From assembly GCA_022539475.1 (NCBI GenBank), contig VCMS01000028.1, positions 92,534 through 156,533 of the forward strand: a stretch of 64,000 nt of DNA. Reading direction: 5' to 3'. The notes beneath the pieces were generated by a model, which did no database searches, had not been told where the DNA came from, and was given only the letters and a program-made list of their open reading frames with translations. Shown piece by piece: positions 9,524 through 19,613 of the stretch. How positions within the stretch are numbered: position 1 is the first letter of the stretch; every line of letters begins with the position of its first letter. A program made the position numbers and the translations under genes. The stretch comes from Gracilaria domingensis (lineage: Eukaryota; Rhodophyta; Florideophyceae; Gracilariales; Gracilariaceae).

Positions 9524-10355
9524 GGGGTATGAAAGGAGCGGAATGGAGCGAGAGCGCGCCACGGAGGATACCAATTGGAAAGGGGAACACCACCACTTGG
9601 ATGACAGATGAGACCTGAGGGGTCACGGAGAACTCGCACGCTCGAGTGAGCTGACACACCGTGAAAATGACCAGATTGGTGCGCAGGCTGCACGAGTTTC
9701 GGGAACACGAGAAGTCACAACCACCACGAGGGGGCCGTGTGCCGATCGGTCGACAACTACGAACCCCACCGACGGGAAGCTCGAAACCAACTGGTAAGCA
9801 GGGACTAACCCGCCCAGGGGGAGGACGGACAGGGGAAGATGGAGTGGCTGACTCCTCCGGGAGGGACCGAAGAGGCGAAGACAACCACGTGGTACCAGGC
9901 GCGCGACAAGATCAACCTGAATGGTCGCGGTTCGCGGTTTCGCGTTCCAATACCACGAGGGATGCAAGGTACGGTCGTACCTACCACAGGGGGTACGGCG
10001 GCGTGGGTAATGGCGCTGCAGGGCATGTGGCGAGCCGCGCCGTGCACCGCGCCGTCTCCGCGTCATCGCGAGACGTGTTGTGCGCCAGGCGACGCGCGCC
10101 AACGACCGTTTGGCGAAAAGGCGGCAACCGCCGTGGGAACTTCGCAGCCACGGGGCGTGCCTGTCGGTAGGAGGGGGGTCTGTAGTATAGCTCGGCCAGA
10201 TCAACGGGGGCTCTACAAGACCAAGTGGTGACGTCACGGGCTCCCGGGCACGTGTGCCTCCTGTACCACGTGGGACGCGCAAGCGCAGGCTTGGACAAGA
10301 CTAATTAGTTTATTCTCGTTAATTTAGAATTAATATTTACTAGGTAGTGTAGATA
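9524..10355. other. non-coding 3' region of the retrotransposon
   Basis: Between antisense ORF A and the presumed 3' LTR. Open frames here (for example 9623-10282 minus) are arginine-rich and look accidental. The stretch holds eight CCANNTGG palindromes, two with the CCACGTGG form. It is where a promoter for the antisense gene would be expected; I cannot point to one. Confidence 0.5.
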
Positions 10356-10752
10356 TGTGGCCGGGGTGATGCACCACAAATGCACCTCCCGGTGGCCCAC
10401 GTGGCACTAGGCCCGTGAGAGCCGGAGGGGCGCTCGGGTGTACTAAACCCCCGAGACGCCAACCTCCCACACCAAATGGTAAAGTCAAGCACCAACTAGG
10501 CTAATTTGACACCAGTTCGGTTCTACAGTCACCAATTGGTAAGTCTAGTAGTCCTCTAATAGTTTTGCTGACCTCGAGGGTTATACGTGCCTGCCGCACA
10601 CCAGTGCAGGCGTATTTACCACTTGGTCACCGTGCACTATAGGCAACGGTGGGTGCTGCCGACCTATTAGGTGTCACGTGTTTCACTCCTCCGCCGGGTC
10701 GAGCCCACGCAGGGCTCCCCACTAGCAGCTCGCACCGATCGGCTATACCACA
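10356..10752 (+). repeat. 3' LTR (left border tentative)
   Basis: 10496-10752 is identical to the 5' LTR at 1-257. The left border is not fixed by that match because the 5' copy is cut. TGTGG at 10356-10360 is the inverted complement of the terminal CCACA at 10748-10752 and would give a 397-bp LTR. No convincing polypurine tract stands before it, so the border is uncertain. The right border is marked by the return of Copia coding sequence at 10753. Confidence 0.75.
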
Positions 10753-12380
10753 CGAAGACGCTACAACAAGCACGCAAATACCCAGATGCAAACAAATGGC
10801 AGTCAGCTCCCGACAACGAACTCCGAAACATCGATGCACACAACAGCATCAAGTGGTTACCGCAATCTTTTACACCGCCTCAGCAGCAGATCATTCCGCT
10901 AATGATGCTATACCGATACAAGCGGTCAGCAGAAGGCCACATTACACAAAGGAAAGCAAGATGCAACCTCCGAGTTGACCTCATGAAACCAGGTCTACAA
11001 TTTGATCCAACACACACCACCACACACACCGCCGACCGCACCACACAACGCATGCTTCTTGCACTCCACGCCGCCCATGACCTCCCCCTCGAACACTTTG
11101 ATATCAAATCGGCATATCTTCACGAGAAATATGATCACGACAAACCAATCTATGTTCGACAGATGCCCAGTTTCGATGGCAGCTACCAGCATAATAGCAA
11201 GTATGGTCATTTGATTGGCAACTTATACGAATCACCACCCGTCGCATACTTCTACAACTTCGGCCTTCAACAATTCCTAACCTCCATAGGATTCACCAAA
11301 TCAGAACATGACCCCTGTCTGTACATGCTCACCAAAGGAAAAAATTACACACTGGTCAGCACAACAATCGACGACTTCCTAGTTCTTGCATCACCATCTT
11401 CCCTCATAGACGACCTCTACCAGCAGCTTCTAACCAAATACAAAGTGAAACGACTCGGCACCCCAACTCGGTTCCTCAACTGGACCATAACACGAACGCA
11501 GAAAGGAACCCATATATCCCAACCCGACACTATCTACGCATTATTGACGCAAACAGGAATGGCCGAATATAATCCCAACAGAACACCATATAACACTCAG
11601 AAGCCACTCGACCACCAAAAACAAACAAAAACATCAACAGCAGCAGAGGCTAAACGCTACCGCCAAACGCTCGGCAAAATACGCTACATTACCGACAACA
11701 CGCGCTCCGACATCACGTACGCCACCAACAGACTCGCACAGCACATGGCTGCACCTCAACAACACCCCAACCAAGCGCTCAAATCTCTTCTCAGGTATCT
11801 GAAAGGCACGCGCACGTATGGGCTCTACTATCAAAAGATAACACACAACCAAACAGCGCCTTCCCTTGCGGTCTACAGCGATGCAGACTATGCCAATGAG
11901 AAAGACCGCAAATAAATCAGCGGTACAGTTCACTTCATACACTCTACACCAGTTTCATGGACATCCCGACGCCAGAATGTTGTAGCCATGTCCACCACTG
12001 AGACGGAATACATCTCTGTGAACAAAGCAACACGACACACGACTTGGATAAACAAACTTCTTAAGGACGCCAACGATGTAGAAACCGAACCAACTTCGCA
12101 CTTTATCGACAACCGGTCAACAATACTCATAGCACAAAGTCAAGCTTTCAAAAAGCGCCGCAAATACATAGATATTAGACATCATTACCTGGAACACCAC
12201 GTCAACGATTGAAGAATCAAACTGCAGCGAATTCTTTCAGCTGACATGAAAGCCGAAATCTTCACAAAACCACTTCCTTTCGACCGCTATGAACTTCTCG
12301 GCGACCAGCTTCAAGTCACCTTCCGACGCGCAAAATGCGATGCATCAACGGGGGACTGTCAAACAGCCATCATGTCTTGA
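10753..12380 (+). pseudogene. Ty1/Copia RT-RNase H remnant, interrupted by the Gypsy element
   Basis: Translating from 10753 gives Copia reverse transcriptase (LEHFDIKSAYLHEKYD, TTIDDFLVLASP, LGTPTRFLNWTI) followed by connection and RNase H (PVSWTSRRQNVVAMSTTETE; DIRHHYLEHHV; EIFTKPL). Two stops break the single frame: TAA at 11913-11915 and TGA at 12210-12212. The upstream half of the gene (gag, protease, integrase, RT start) lies beyond the Gypsy element, outside the window. The RT palm motif is IDDF where YVDD is usual. It contains no ACCANNTGGT palindrome, unlike its invader. An old, inactive element that later served as the Gypsy target. Confidence 0.92.
12346..12380 (+). repeat. polypurine tract and start of Copia 3' LTR
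   Basis: A G-rich tract ending at about 12355 is followed by TGTCAAACAG from 12357, the usual kind of start for a Copia LTR, just before the end of the RNase H frame. I could not find a matching ...CA end, so the LTR length is unknown. Confidence 0.45.
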
Positions 12381-13215
12381 TGCCTCACATTTTTTAAGAG
12401 TCAAACAGCATTAAGGTGATCAGCTGTACTTGAGACACACGACGACGGTCAGAAAGTAAAGAAGAGCCAGTGCAATCCTTCCATAAATGTAACAGACCAA
12501 TGTTTTGTTCTGAAGGGTGTCACAAGGGGGTTGATGAGAAAATCTTTTTCAAGTTGAGCAACACTGGTTTCTGGGAAGAAGAGTGCGCTTTTTCAAATAA
12601 GCTTAGATAGTCTGGGAGCTACAATAGGAGCTACGATGCTTGGTCACACTGAACGGGGCCGTAGACCAATGGGGCTACGGGAAAGGGAAGCTCTTGGACT
12701 TGGCTTTACTTAATTGGTTGGGAACCTCCGCACGGCGTGACGAGCGTGAGGGGAGGTTCTGAGGGGATTTGTTACATAGAAGTAGAGGTTCTAGCCGTAT
12801 TTATTGACATACTTAACAGTGCGTCGATTGTCCGCACCCCATTGTCGACCATTAGCAGATTTGCAGGGAATGGGATTTCTCCGGCCGCGAATCGCGTCGC
12901 AGAAGATAAAATGGCAAGGCTGCTTAGGTCTGCTAGCACTCTTGTCTCACTGTCTCGCTTCAAGTCCTTAGGCGGTCGCGTATTGGGTCTGCCAACTCGA
13001 CTGACTCTTTGAGTAATCTGTAGGGCGCCCGCTGTTCTCGATCTCGAATTCTTCATGCACAGGTGTTTGTAACGGGTAAACGCACAATGTACCCGTCATG
13101 AGAAGCACATTTGAGGCACAGTCCTAAACTGCAGCGTTCTTTAGGGTGGTCACCGACACCCCGAGGAAGGTTTGTTGGCGACAAGAATCAGACCGCGGTG
13201 TGTGCTCCATCATCC
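12381..13215. other. Copia LTR remainder and intergenic DNA
   Basis: Presumably the rest of the Copia 3' LTR, then the 5' flank of the lipase gene. The short open frames (for example 12737-13012 plus) have no recognisable features. Confidence 0.4.
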
Positions 13216-14632
13216 ATGTCGTCTTCTGACGAAGCCGAACTGCACCCTCAGGATGGGGAGAGGGGCCCAACCGTATACGAGGAGGCTCATGATATGCTCA
13301 GTTACGCATCCATGATGTATCTTGTCTCTGAACTCAGAGCCATGGCACGAGAAGGCGAACTGCAGAATTGCGATACGATTTTGAGCCTTCCCTTGACGTT
13401 GGGCGAGGTCGAGAAGATTTATGAAGAGCATGGTGAACTCTTGAATGAGCTACATGGAGAAAATCGGCACAATCGTCACGGACGTGTGTTGAAAACCATG
13501 ATGAGCAAGAAATCAATCGACCCTGAGCAGCCCGATGGGACTAGGTTCGTCGTGTTTGCTGACCATGATGCAGACGAGCTTGTCTATTCTATTGCGGTCG
13601 ACTACAGCACAAGGAATGTCGTTGTTGCTTTCCGTGGAACGGTAACTTCTACAGATATTACCGCCGATATCAAAGCCTTACACAAGAAGGTTCCCAATCC
13701 TCTCCGTACGAGGATTCCGAACCCTCTCGATGCGGAGATTACAAATCCTCTCAGCACAAACATTTCGAACTCTGTTTCTGCCGAGAAGATCGACACAGCG
13801 CAGGCAAAGTGCATGAAGCTTCACAACGGATTTCATGGGTATCTTTTCCAACAGGATACTCCAGAGGAGAAGTCTAAGTTCGACGTCATTCTAGAACAAG
13901 CTATTAGCATTCTAAGGGAGCACATGGGCTTCGGACTATATGTGACGGGACACAGCCTTGGGGGAGCGCTTTGCACGTTGTTTTCCTTCTATGCGGCACT
14001 AGATCCCTTCTTTGTCGATCCTGTAATTTGCTACAGTTTCGCTTCTCCCAAGCTTGGTACCATATCCTTTCGCAAGGCGTTTCAGGTAAGTTGCGAAGGG
14101 CGGCATCGTAGTTCGAATCAGTACACGTGCTAACACGGAAGTCGTTTCACATAATCCGTTTTGGAAGGCATTGGAAGGCGAAGGCAGGCTGCGGCTCTTA
14201 AGAGTAGCCAACAAGGACGATCCAGTAACTGTTGTGCCCAGGGACGTTTTCACTATCTTGCCCTCCGACCTAGGTTGCGCAATGCAGTTTGTCTGCTGTA
14301 CTCAGGGAAATATCTACCGACATGTTGGGATGGGACTCCTTCTCCTCCGCGATGGAACTCACAATATTTTCCACGCGCGAAGAAATACGAATTTTTTTCG
14401 CACTCTGATTAGTGACTGGGCCAAGCTTTGGGCGAGGTTCTTCTACGTCCTTTTGACAATTCTGTGTTGTTTCCTATACCGTGGGAAGAGCTATCGCGCC
14501 TATCATGGTTATCTGGCGTACTTTAGCAGATTGGAGGATAATGAAAGTGAGCTACAGCGATTTAGCCTTGAGGAGCTCTACTCCTTCTTTGAATCCGGCG
14601 ACAAGGAAGTAGTGAAGACTAGGTATTGGTAG
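13216..14632 (+). CDS. class 3 lipase (PF01764-type), one intron
   Basis: Exons 13216-14085 and 14168-14632; the 82-bp intron is CAG|GTAAGT...AAG with a CTAAC branch-like site. Joining gives FRKAFQ|ALEGEG in frame, 444 residues. ATG 13216 is the first in-frame ATG; the frame is open further upstream. The alpha/beta-hydrolase core has the nucleophile elbow GHSLGG near residue 246, preceded by VVVAFRGT, as in class 3 lipases acting on triacylglycerols or galactolipids. A four-fold repeat of a nine-residue unit (PNPLRTRI, PNPLDAEI, TNPLSTNI, SNSVSAEK) is inserted between the oxyanion strand and the HNGFHGYL segment. A hydrophobic helix near the C-terminus (FFYVLLTILCCFLY) suggests membrane attachment. 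The substrate cannot be told from sequence. Confidence 0.85.
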
Positions 14633-15755
14633 GTTGAGCCTGAGTATCAAATGGAGACTGGCGAAGAAATAGGTCCTGGTAGTATGAAACAGAACACAAT
14701 GCGGACGTACCAAGTCTGGAATTAATCTTGTTTGACTGGGGCAACTCGAAACAGGAGCCATCATCAGCAGCGTCAGAGGCTCTACGTTCCGTGCTTCGAG
14801 CCGCGGCACGTGTACCGTCCATGTCCTGTAATGTACGTTTCATCCTGCCCGGCAACTATTGCCGTGCCACCTCTGCGGAACACCCTTGCAGACAATCGAA
14901 AAGCCCCCTTTTTAAACGCATGCACCGTTCTTGGCCATGAAGCAATCTTTCAGTACGCTGGTTCGCTAGTTGTGACGTTTCTGTGGCAGTAGGAGGCTAT
15001 CCTTAAGATACCCTACACTCGTCACTTGACCCCACTTCTGATCTTACGCTTCGGTCTTTTTCTATCGCCAGTCAGTCCATCGCATTCGAACGCGCAGAGC
15101 TTTCTATTCGATCACACAATGCGCTCTTCGTACCGTCGCGTCTACACTCAGGAAGATCAAAACTAGAGACTTTCGGCTGGTGCGGGCCACGAGATGGTGG
15201 CGACATGGGAGTTCAGCGGCGGACAGTGACACGGAAGCTTGGGCGGGGCTCTCATGGCGCGAAAGACTGGCAATAGATAGGGGTCTTTTTCGCGAACACC
15301 CATTGTTGTCCTGGTGAGAGTAGAAGGCTAGGAGGCAAACACTGGTGAGGCGAGTCGCCTCGCCTCAGAGGACTTGTAAGAAGCATCCAGTGGAGAATCT
15401 CCATTGGAAATTGACTGCAGTCTGACTGGCTGACTGCGTTTAGAGGAGATGGGGCCCTCATAAAATATCTGCCAGATATTTTCGTAACCAATAGTGGTCC
15501 AGATTGGGTGATATGCCTTGCGACTCGCAAGGCATATCACCCAATCGCAAGTTGCGAGTGGACTCTGAAGAGGTGCAACGGCATCTGAACACGACGACAG
15601 ATATGAGCTCTCTATTCAAACCCCAACATTGAGAAGTGTTGGCCTCGCCTCCTAGCTCTCCTCAGAATGCAGAACTCGTTTGCCGCACTTCGAACGAGTG
15701 TGGCACTTCGAACGAGTGTGGTCGAGCAGCACAACCAATCGAATCCGTTCAAAGA
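14633..15755. other. intergenic, cluster of short-loop palindromes
   Basis: No gene seen. Holds one inverted AAGGATAGCC site (14995-15004), the palindrome cluster 15344-15546 described separately, and a perfect 18-bp tandem duplication at 15685-15720 just before the SDR start codon. Confidence 0.6.
15344..15546. repeat. five palindromes, most with a single-base loop
   Basis: In 200 bp: GAGGCGA-g-TCGCCTC near 15344; a 10-bp arm pair with one mismatch around TGGAGA-a-TCTCCA (about 15389-15409); GACTGCAGTC at 15413-15422; AAAATATCTG-c-CAGATATTTT at 15462-15482; and perfect 22-bp arms at 15502-15523 and 15525-15546 around one C. The single-base centre recurs in four of five. Confidence 0.85.
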
Positions 15756-16724
15756 ATGGTAACTCGCTGCGCTGACAACTTATTTGTTCCAGCGCCGCTT
15801 CTCCGAAAGCCCAAGCTATGTAGGAGTCCGAAAGCATCGTTTCCCACATGTAACACTAGGCTCGAAGGAAGAACGGTCCTAGTCACTGGAGCAACCGGGC
15901 CCACCGGAAGACTTATATGTGCCGCTCTTCGCAAGCGAGGGGCTGTCGTACGTGCTCTTGTTCGACCTAAGACCTACATGCGAGCGCGCCATCGCGTAGA
16001 ATCATTGCTTGAGATATGCCCGTCTGTACAGTTGAAAATGGGTGACTTACGCGATATTACGACCATTCGGCAAGCTGTGAGTGGATGCGATGGCGTGATT
16101 TCCGCAAGCGGAACTCGAAATTTCGAGGCTGGTAGTGATAACGATCCGGAAGTCGTTGACTACAAAGGCTTAAGGACTCTGGCAAACTGCTTCTTTGAGT
16201 CCCTGCTAGAGCAGGATTTGATGATGATGTTCACTGACGATACAAATGGACTCGGACTTCGAGGGGAGCACGGTACTAGCCCTCTGAGACAGGCTTCTGT
16301 CGCAACATCAGAGGATAATCATTATGCTGATTTGTCGCGGTTTGTTCTTATTTCCTCGATTGGCGTGACAAGACCGGAGCGGTTCCCGCAACTACAACAA
16401 ATGGGTTCTATTCTTACATACAAACTCTGCGGAGAAGATGCTCTGAGAGAAAGCGGTTGTGCGTTCACGATCGTGCGACCAGGTGGATTCACAGATATGC
16501 CTGCGGGCCACCTGCCTGTAATTCTCGATCAGGGAGATCGTCTTGCTGGTTCCATCCCTCGAGCAGATGTTGCAGAGATATGTGCTGAGGCCATATTCCG
16601 AGAAAGCGCAACGAATGTGACTTTCGAATGCGTGTCTCGACATCCGAGCATGATAGACTCTTCACACAAAGAAGGCTTTTCCCCAGCCTTGTTCAATCAA
16701 CTTGAGCCAGATAAACTGCTCTAG
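15756..16724 (+). CDS. NAD(P)-binding atypical SDR (NmrA-like), probably plastid
   Basis: 322 residues from ATG 15756; the frame is open further upstream from a GTG at 15636 without another ATG. The first 50 residues are basic, Ser/Pro-rich and transit-peptide-like. A Rossmann motif TGATGPTGR follows (about residues 56-64), then ALVRPKT for cofactor phosphate contact and GDLRDITTIRQAVSGCDGVI, all typical of atypical short-chain dehydrogenases of the NmrA/At2g37660 kind. DLSRFVLISSIGVTRP and FTIVRPGGFTD also fit. These proteins act as reductases, isomerases or redox sensors; the exact role is not visible. The segment from about residue 150 to 195 is longer than usual. It lies on the same strand as the lipase with more than 1 kb between. 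Confidence 0.82.
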   Translation: MVTRCADNLFVPAPLLRKPKLCRSPKASFPTCNTRLEGRTVLVTGATGPTGRLICAALRKRGAVVRALVRPKTYMRARHRVESLLEICPSVQLKMGDLRDITTIRQAVSGCDGVISASGTRNFEAGSDNDPEVVDYKGLRTLANCFFESLLEQDLMMMFTDDTNGLGLRGEHGTSPLRQASVATSEDNHYADLSRFVLISSIGVTRPERFPQLQQMGSILTYKLCGEDALRESGCAFTIVRPGGFTDMPAGHLPVILDQGDRLAGSIPRADVAEICAEAIFRESATNVTFECVSRHPSMIDSSHKEGFSPALFNQLEPDKLL

Positions 16725-17401
16725 ACTGCTGCAACTGGTAAAACATCCTTTCAAGAGCAAGTGTTTTGTCTTGCTTTCCTGAGCCTATCGTGGCTCAACT
16801 TCACAACCTCTGCTGTACCGGGCACCATCATGTCTTTGAGGCCTTGCAAGAAGCAGTATGGACAAGGAGCAGGGAGGCTCATGAGAATCTACACTACTTC
16901 CAACGGCTCAAAAGGGTGTGTCAGCGGACTACCCCATGAAGAACGGCCATTACACTCATCACGCAAGAGACAGGTGATAGTGGTAGTCCTCACAACTGAC
17001 AGTCCCCTTGGTCGTCCATGTCCGAGTAAGGTCGGTGGTCACTTTGATGAAAGAATGTTCCGTTTTTCTGAACGACACATGCATGATGCTAGATGCACCG
17101 TGTGCAAACATCTACCAGTTATTTTCAATTGTAAAGTTTGTAAAAGCAGGGCGAACTCTATCCACTGCTGTGGTAAGTTACCGTTGGTACCAAAGGGTAC
17201 GACTGGAGAATACTGGGATCAGCTACAAATCAGAGTAGCTGGAGTACTTTGAAGTTGAAAGAATCCAAGCATCAACCTCTTTGAATTCGCAAAACTCTGG
17301 AGCACCGCACGCTCGCCTGCTCTTCGAGCACGTAAACCTGACGCACGCATTCCGGGTTTACGCTTCAAAACGTTTCCCTGTCACTCTTACTATACTTCTA
17401 A
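16725..17401. other. intergenic
   Basis: An open frame from a GTG at 16761 to 17252 has a CxxC...CxxC cluster but no family resemblance and no early ATG; I do not call it a gene. Nothing else seen. Confidence 0.4.
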
Positions 17402-19049
17402 ATGGAAAGACCACTACTTCTTAGGCCAAAGATCGTGAAGTACAACCAAAAACAACTGAGACAAACTTCTTCAAACTCAAAGTGGGTTTCAACGTTTTGT
17501 CGACAAAAGCAGTTCAGAATGCCTTCTGCACGCCAGAGGCGATCCAATGGGTCTCGCTCGACTCGTTGGATTAACCTTGTTATTGTATCAATATCTATAG
17601 TGCTGTTCGTTGCAACTCTGGTTACAAGAGGACGAGGATCAGGTGCTCTATCACAACTTCCGGAAATCACGTTGTCTTCATTTTCGGTACCATCGGTGGA
17701 GGCTCACCCTATAAGTGATGGAAACAATCGTAATGGCGAACATTCTTCTGGTGCTGTTTCGAGGGAGAAAGAGGGGGAAGACCTTTCTGACTCAACCTTA
17801 AACTCGAGGAGACTGGACAGACGTGGGGTCGATGAACATCTGACCACCACTCGACAGGATTGGGTCAGTGTGATTAATATGTTTCTCGAGGGAACATCCG
17901 TGTCAGATTTCTCGTCCAGGAAGATTCGAGAGCACTACCGGTCGAATGTTAACAATGTGCAGGACACCTGTGTACTCGTACGGATTCTCGATGGAAACGT
18001 TACGTTTACAGAAGACTATCATGGCAAGCGTCATAGTCGAGCTTCTTCAGTCAAATACATTATCAACAAGATTGTTCGTCAGAAGGGGAGGTCATTGCCT
18101 GGTGCTACGTTTATGGTTATGGTTACAGATGGGCATAAACCGAAGGTGGCTTCATTCGGTTCTGCGAGGCACTGGAAGAATTGGAACCTCATGATTCCCG
18201 CTCCGCTGGGAAATGATAGAGGTGTTCGTGAGGGATGGGGTACTCCGCTTGAGGGATGGGATGAATATATTGAAAGAACCGTTTTGACCACACACTCTAA
18301 CTATTCATGGGAATCTAAACGAGAGAAAGCATTATTCCGCGGCGCCCTTTCGATGCAGACTTATAAGCTGGGCACATGTAATTTCGAGAATGAAGCGAAA
18401 TGCGAAAGAGCTACTAATTGGAATGAAATTAATAGAGGTGTTCTTTATGAAAAGACGAAAAACAGAAAGGACCTAGTGGACATCGGGTTCACTTCTATGA
18501 AGCAAAAACAAAATGCTGATAAGAAGCAGTTCGAAGGTGCTCCAGATGTCGTGAAATCAGTGAAGTTCACGGATTATCAGAAATATAAATACGTGCTCAA
18601 CGTTGGAAGCAATCAAGGTAAGGATATCATGCATGGTTTGACCGAGGACAAGCGCATCATATTGGTAGATTTCTACCTTTGGTATACTTCGAATATATCC
18701 TTCTAACATTTTGTGTTTGTTTTTGATGTTGGCAGATTGGGCTGAAAGGTTTCGATCGTTACTCTTTCTGAACAGTGCAGTTATACATCACACTACGGAG
18801 TCAAAAGAATTTTTCACACCTTTGCTGAGGCCTTGGGTGCACTACATACCAACAAGCATGTACTTTGAGGATCTTATTGAGAACATCGAGTGGGCCAAGA
18901 AGAACGATGACTTTGTAAGGCAACTGGTGCGAAATCAAAATGCTTTTGCCCACCAATACATCTCAGAAAAAGCTATGCAACAGTATTGGGAGGTTGCCAT
19001 AGAAAAATTTGCGGCATTACAAGCTAAAGCCGCTGCTGAAGCTCAGTAG
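17402..19049 (+). CDS. GT90-family glycosyltransferase (CAP10/POGLUT-like), type II membrane protein
   Basis: Exons 17402-18617 and 18736-19049; the intron has a GGTAAGG donor and a TTGGCAG acceptor. The split codon restores NVGSNQ-D-WAERFRSLLFL, the conserved GT90 sugar-nucleotide region. 509 residues from ATG 17402. One hydrophobic span (INLVIVSISIVLFVATLV, about residues 57-75) after a basic N-terminus predicts a Golgi type II protein. Family landmarks: FMVMVTDGH, KREKALFRGA, YKYVLNVGSN, LNSAVIHHTTESKEFF and LRPWVHYIPTS. GT90 members transfer glucose or xylose to proteins or polysaccharides; a cell-wall polysaccharide role is possible in an alga but is inference. Confidence 0.88.
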
Positions 19050-19613
19050 TTCTTTGGGAATAGAATCAGTATAGGAATGTGTGGGTATGTGCTGATCTTT
19101 AAATCTGGAAGAATAGCTTTAGAGCTTCTGGTGAAGTTTTCGGACATCTACACAGGTAATAGGTGACAACATCTTTCGGGAAGGAATTAGTTCTACGAGC
19201 CGACAAGTTTGCAATAGGGCGGAGAGAGATGTGAATTGCCATCGCCTGGTAGACAGACTGTTACTAAACACAAGATAGTGGCCTGCCCACCTGTCCTCTC
19301 GAATCTCCTTTGTTCTATATGTACAGCGTAATGTTCTATTGTAGTTGTTCTTGCCCGAACCTGCGAGAATGAACGAACGAAAGAAAAATGGCATTCAAGC
19401 AGCGCAGCAAGCGAGTCGCTTCATGACCGGTAGTCAGGAAGACGCGCATGTCTTTCGTTGAGATGTGGTTTTTGTTGAAAATTGCGGAATACACGTACAA
19501 TACCCGAGGTAAGACGATAAACCCGAAACCCTCCAGAGCGAAACCTTGTGCCGCTGCTGAGGACTTCGATAGTAATGGCTTTCATTCCCCGGTTAGCGGA
19601 GTGAGAAGAGTTT
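19050..19613. other. intergenic
   Basis: 3' flank of the GT90 gene and 5' flank of the WD gene. No features recognised. Confidence 0.4.

Larger units (their letters stand above)
36..10627. repeat. dispersed 10-bp palindrome ACCANNTGGT
   Basis: By reading, full matches start at 36, 123, 291, 438, 900, 1047, 1107, 2699, 2830, 3280, 3589, 3732, 5185, 5982, 6083, 6857, 6923, 7285, 7528, 8431, 9282, 9786, 9884, 10220, 10471, 10531 and 10618. Another 18 or so share the core CCANNTGG (578, 644, 1470, 2139, 2430, 3050, 3648, 4319, 4609, 4781, 5918, 6718, 8092, 8206, 9570, 9592, 10265, 10397). A variant ACCAANCGG recurs at 1667, 2609, 3208, 4440, 4810, 5737, 7582 and 8604. The central two bases vary freely. 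Sites lie in LTR, gag, pol, antisense ORFs and non-coding DNA, and in all three codon phases. Confidence 0.9.
1..10752 (+). mobile_element. Ty3/Gypsy chromodomain LTR retrotransposon (left end outside window)
   Basis: Bases 1-257 are repeated without a difference at 10496-10752, so these are the two LTRs of one element; the 5' LTR begins before the window. Between them, in order: candidate primer-binding site, gag (391-2658), pol with protease, RT, RNase H, integrase and chromodomain (to 7016), a pair of antisense ORFs (9523 down to 7111) and about 0.8 kb of non-coding DNA. RT before integrase marks Ty3/Gypsy, and the C-terminal chromodomain marks the chromovirus-type clade. Intact frames and identical LTR segments point to a recent insertion. 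It lies inside a Copia reverse-transcriptase gene whose remainder resumes at 10753. The whole element is studded with the palindrome ACCANNTGGT. Confidence 0.95.

Noticed and set aside
9623..10282. 219-codon minus-strand frame upstream of antisense ORF A
   Set aside because: Arg/Pro/Ser-rich with no order, out of frame with ORF A, overlapped by plus-strand frames; probably leader DNA.
36..10627. Idea that the palindromes reflect a repeated peptide
   Set aside because: They are read in all three codon phases and also lie in non-coding DNA.
16761..17252. Cys-containing 163-codon frame
   Set aside because: Begins at GTG, no family resemblance, irregular CxxC spacing.
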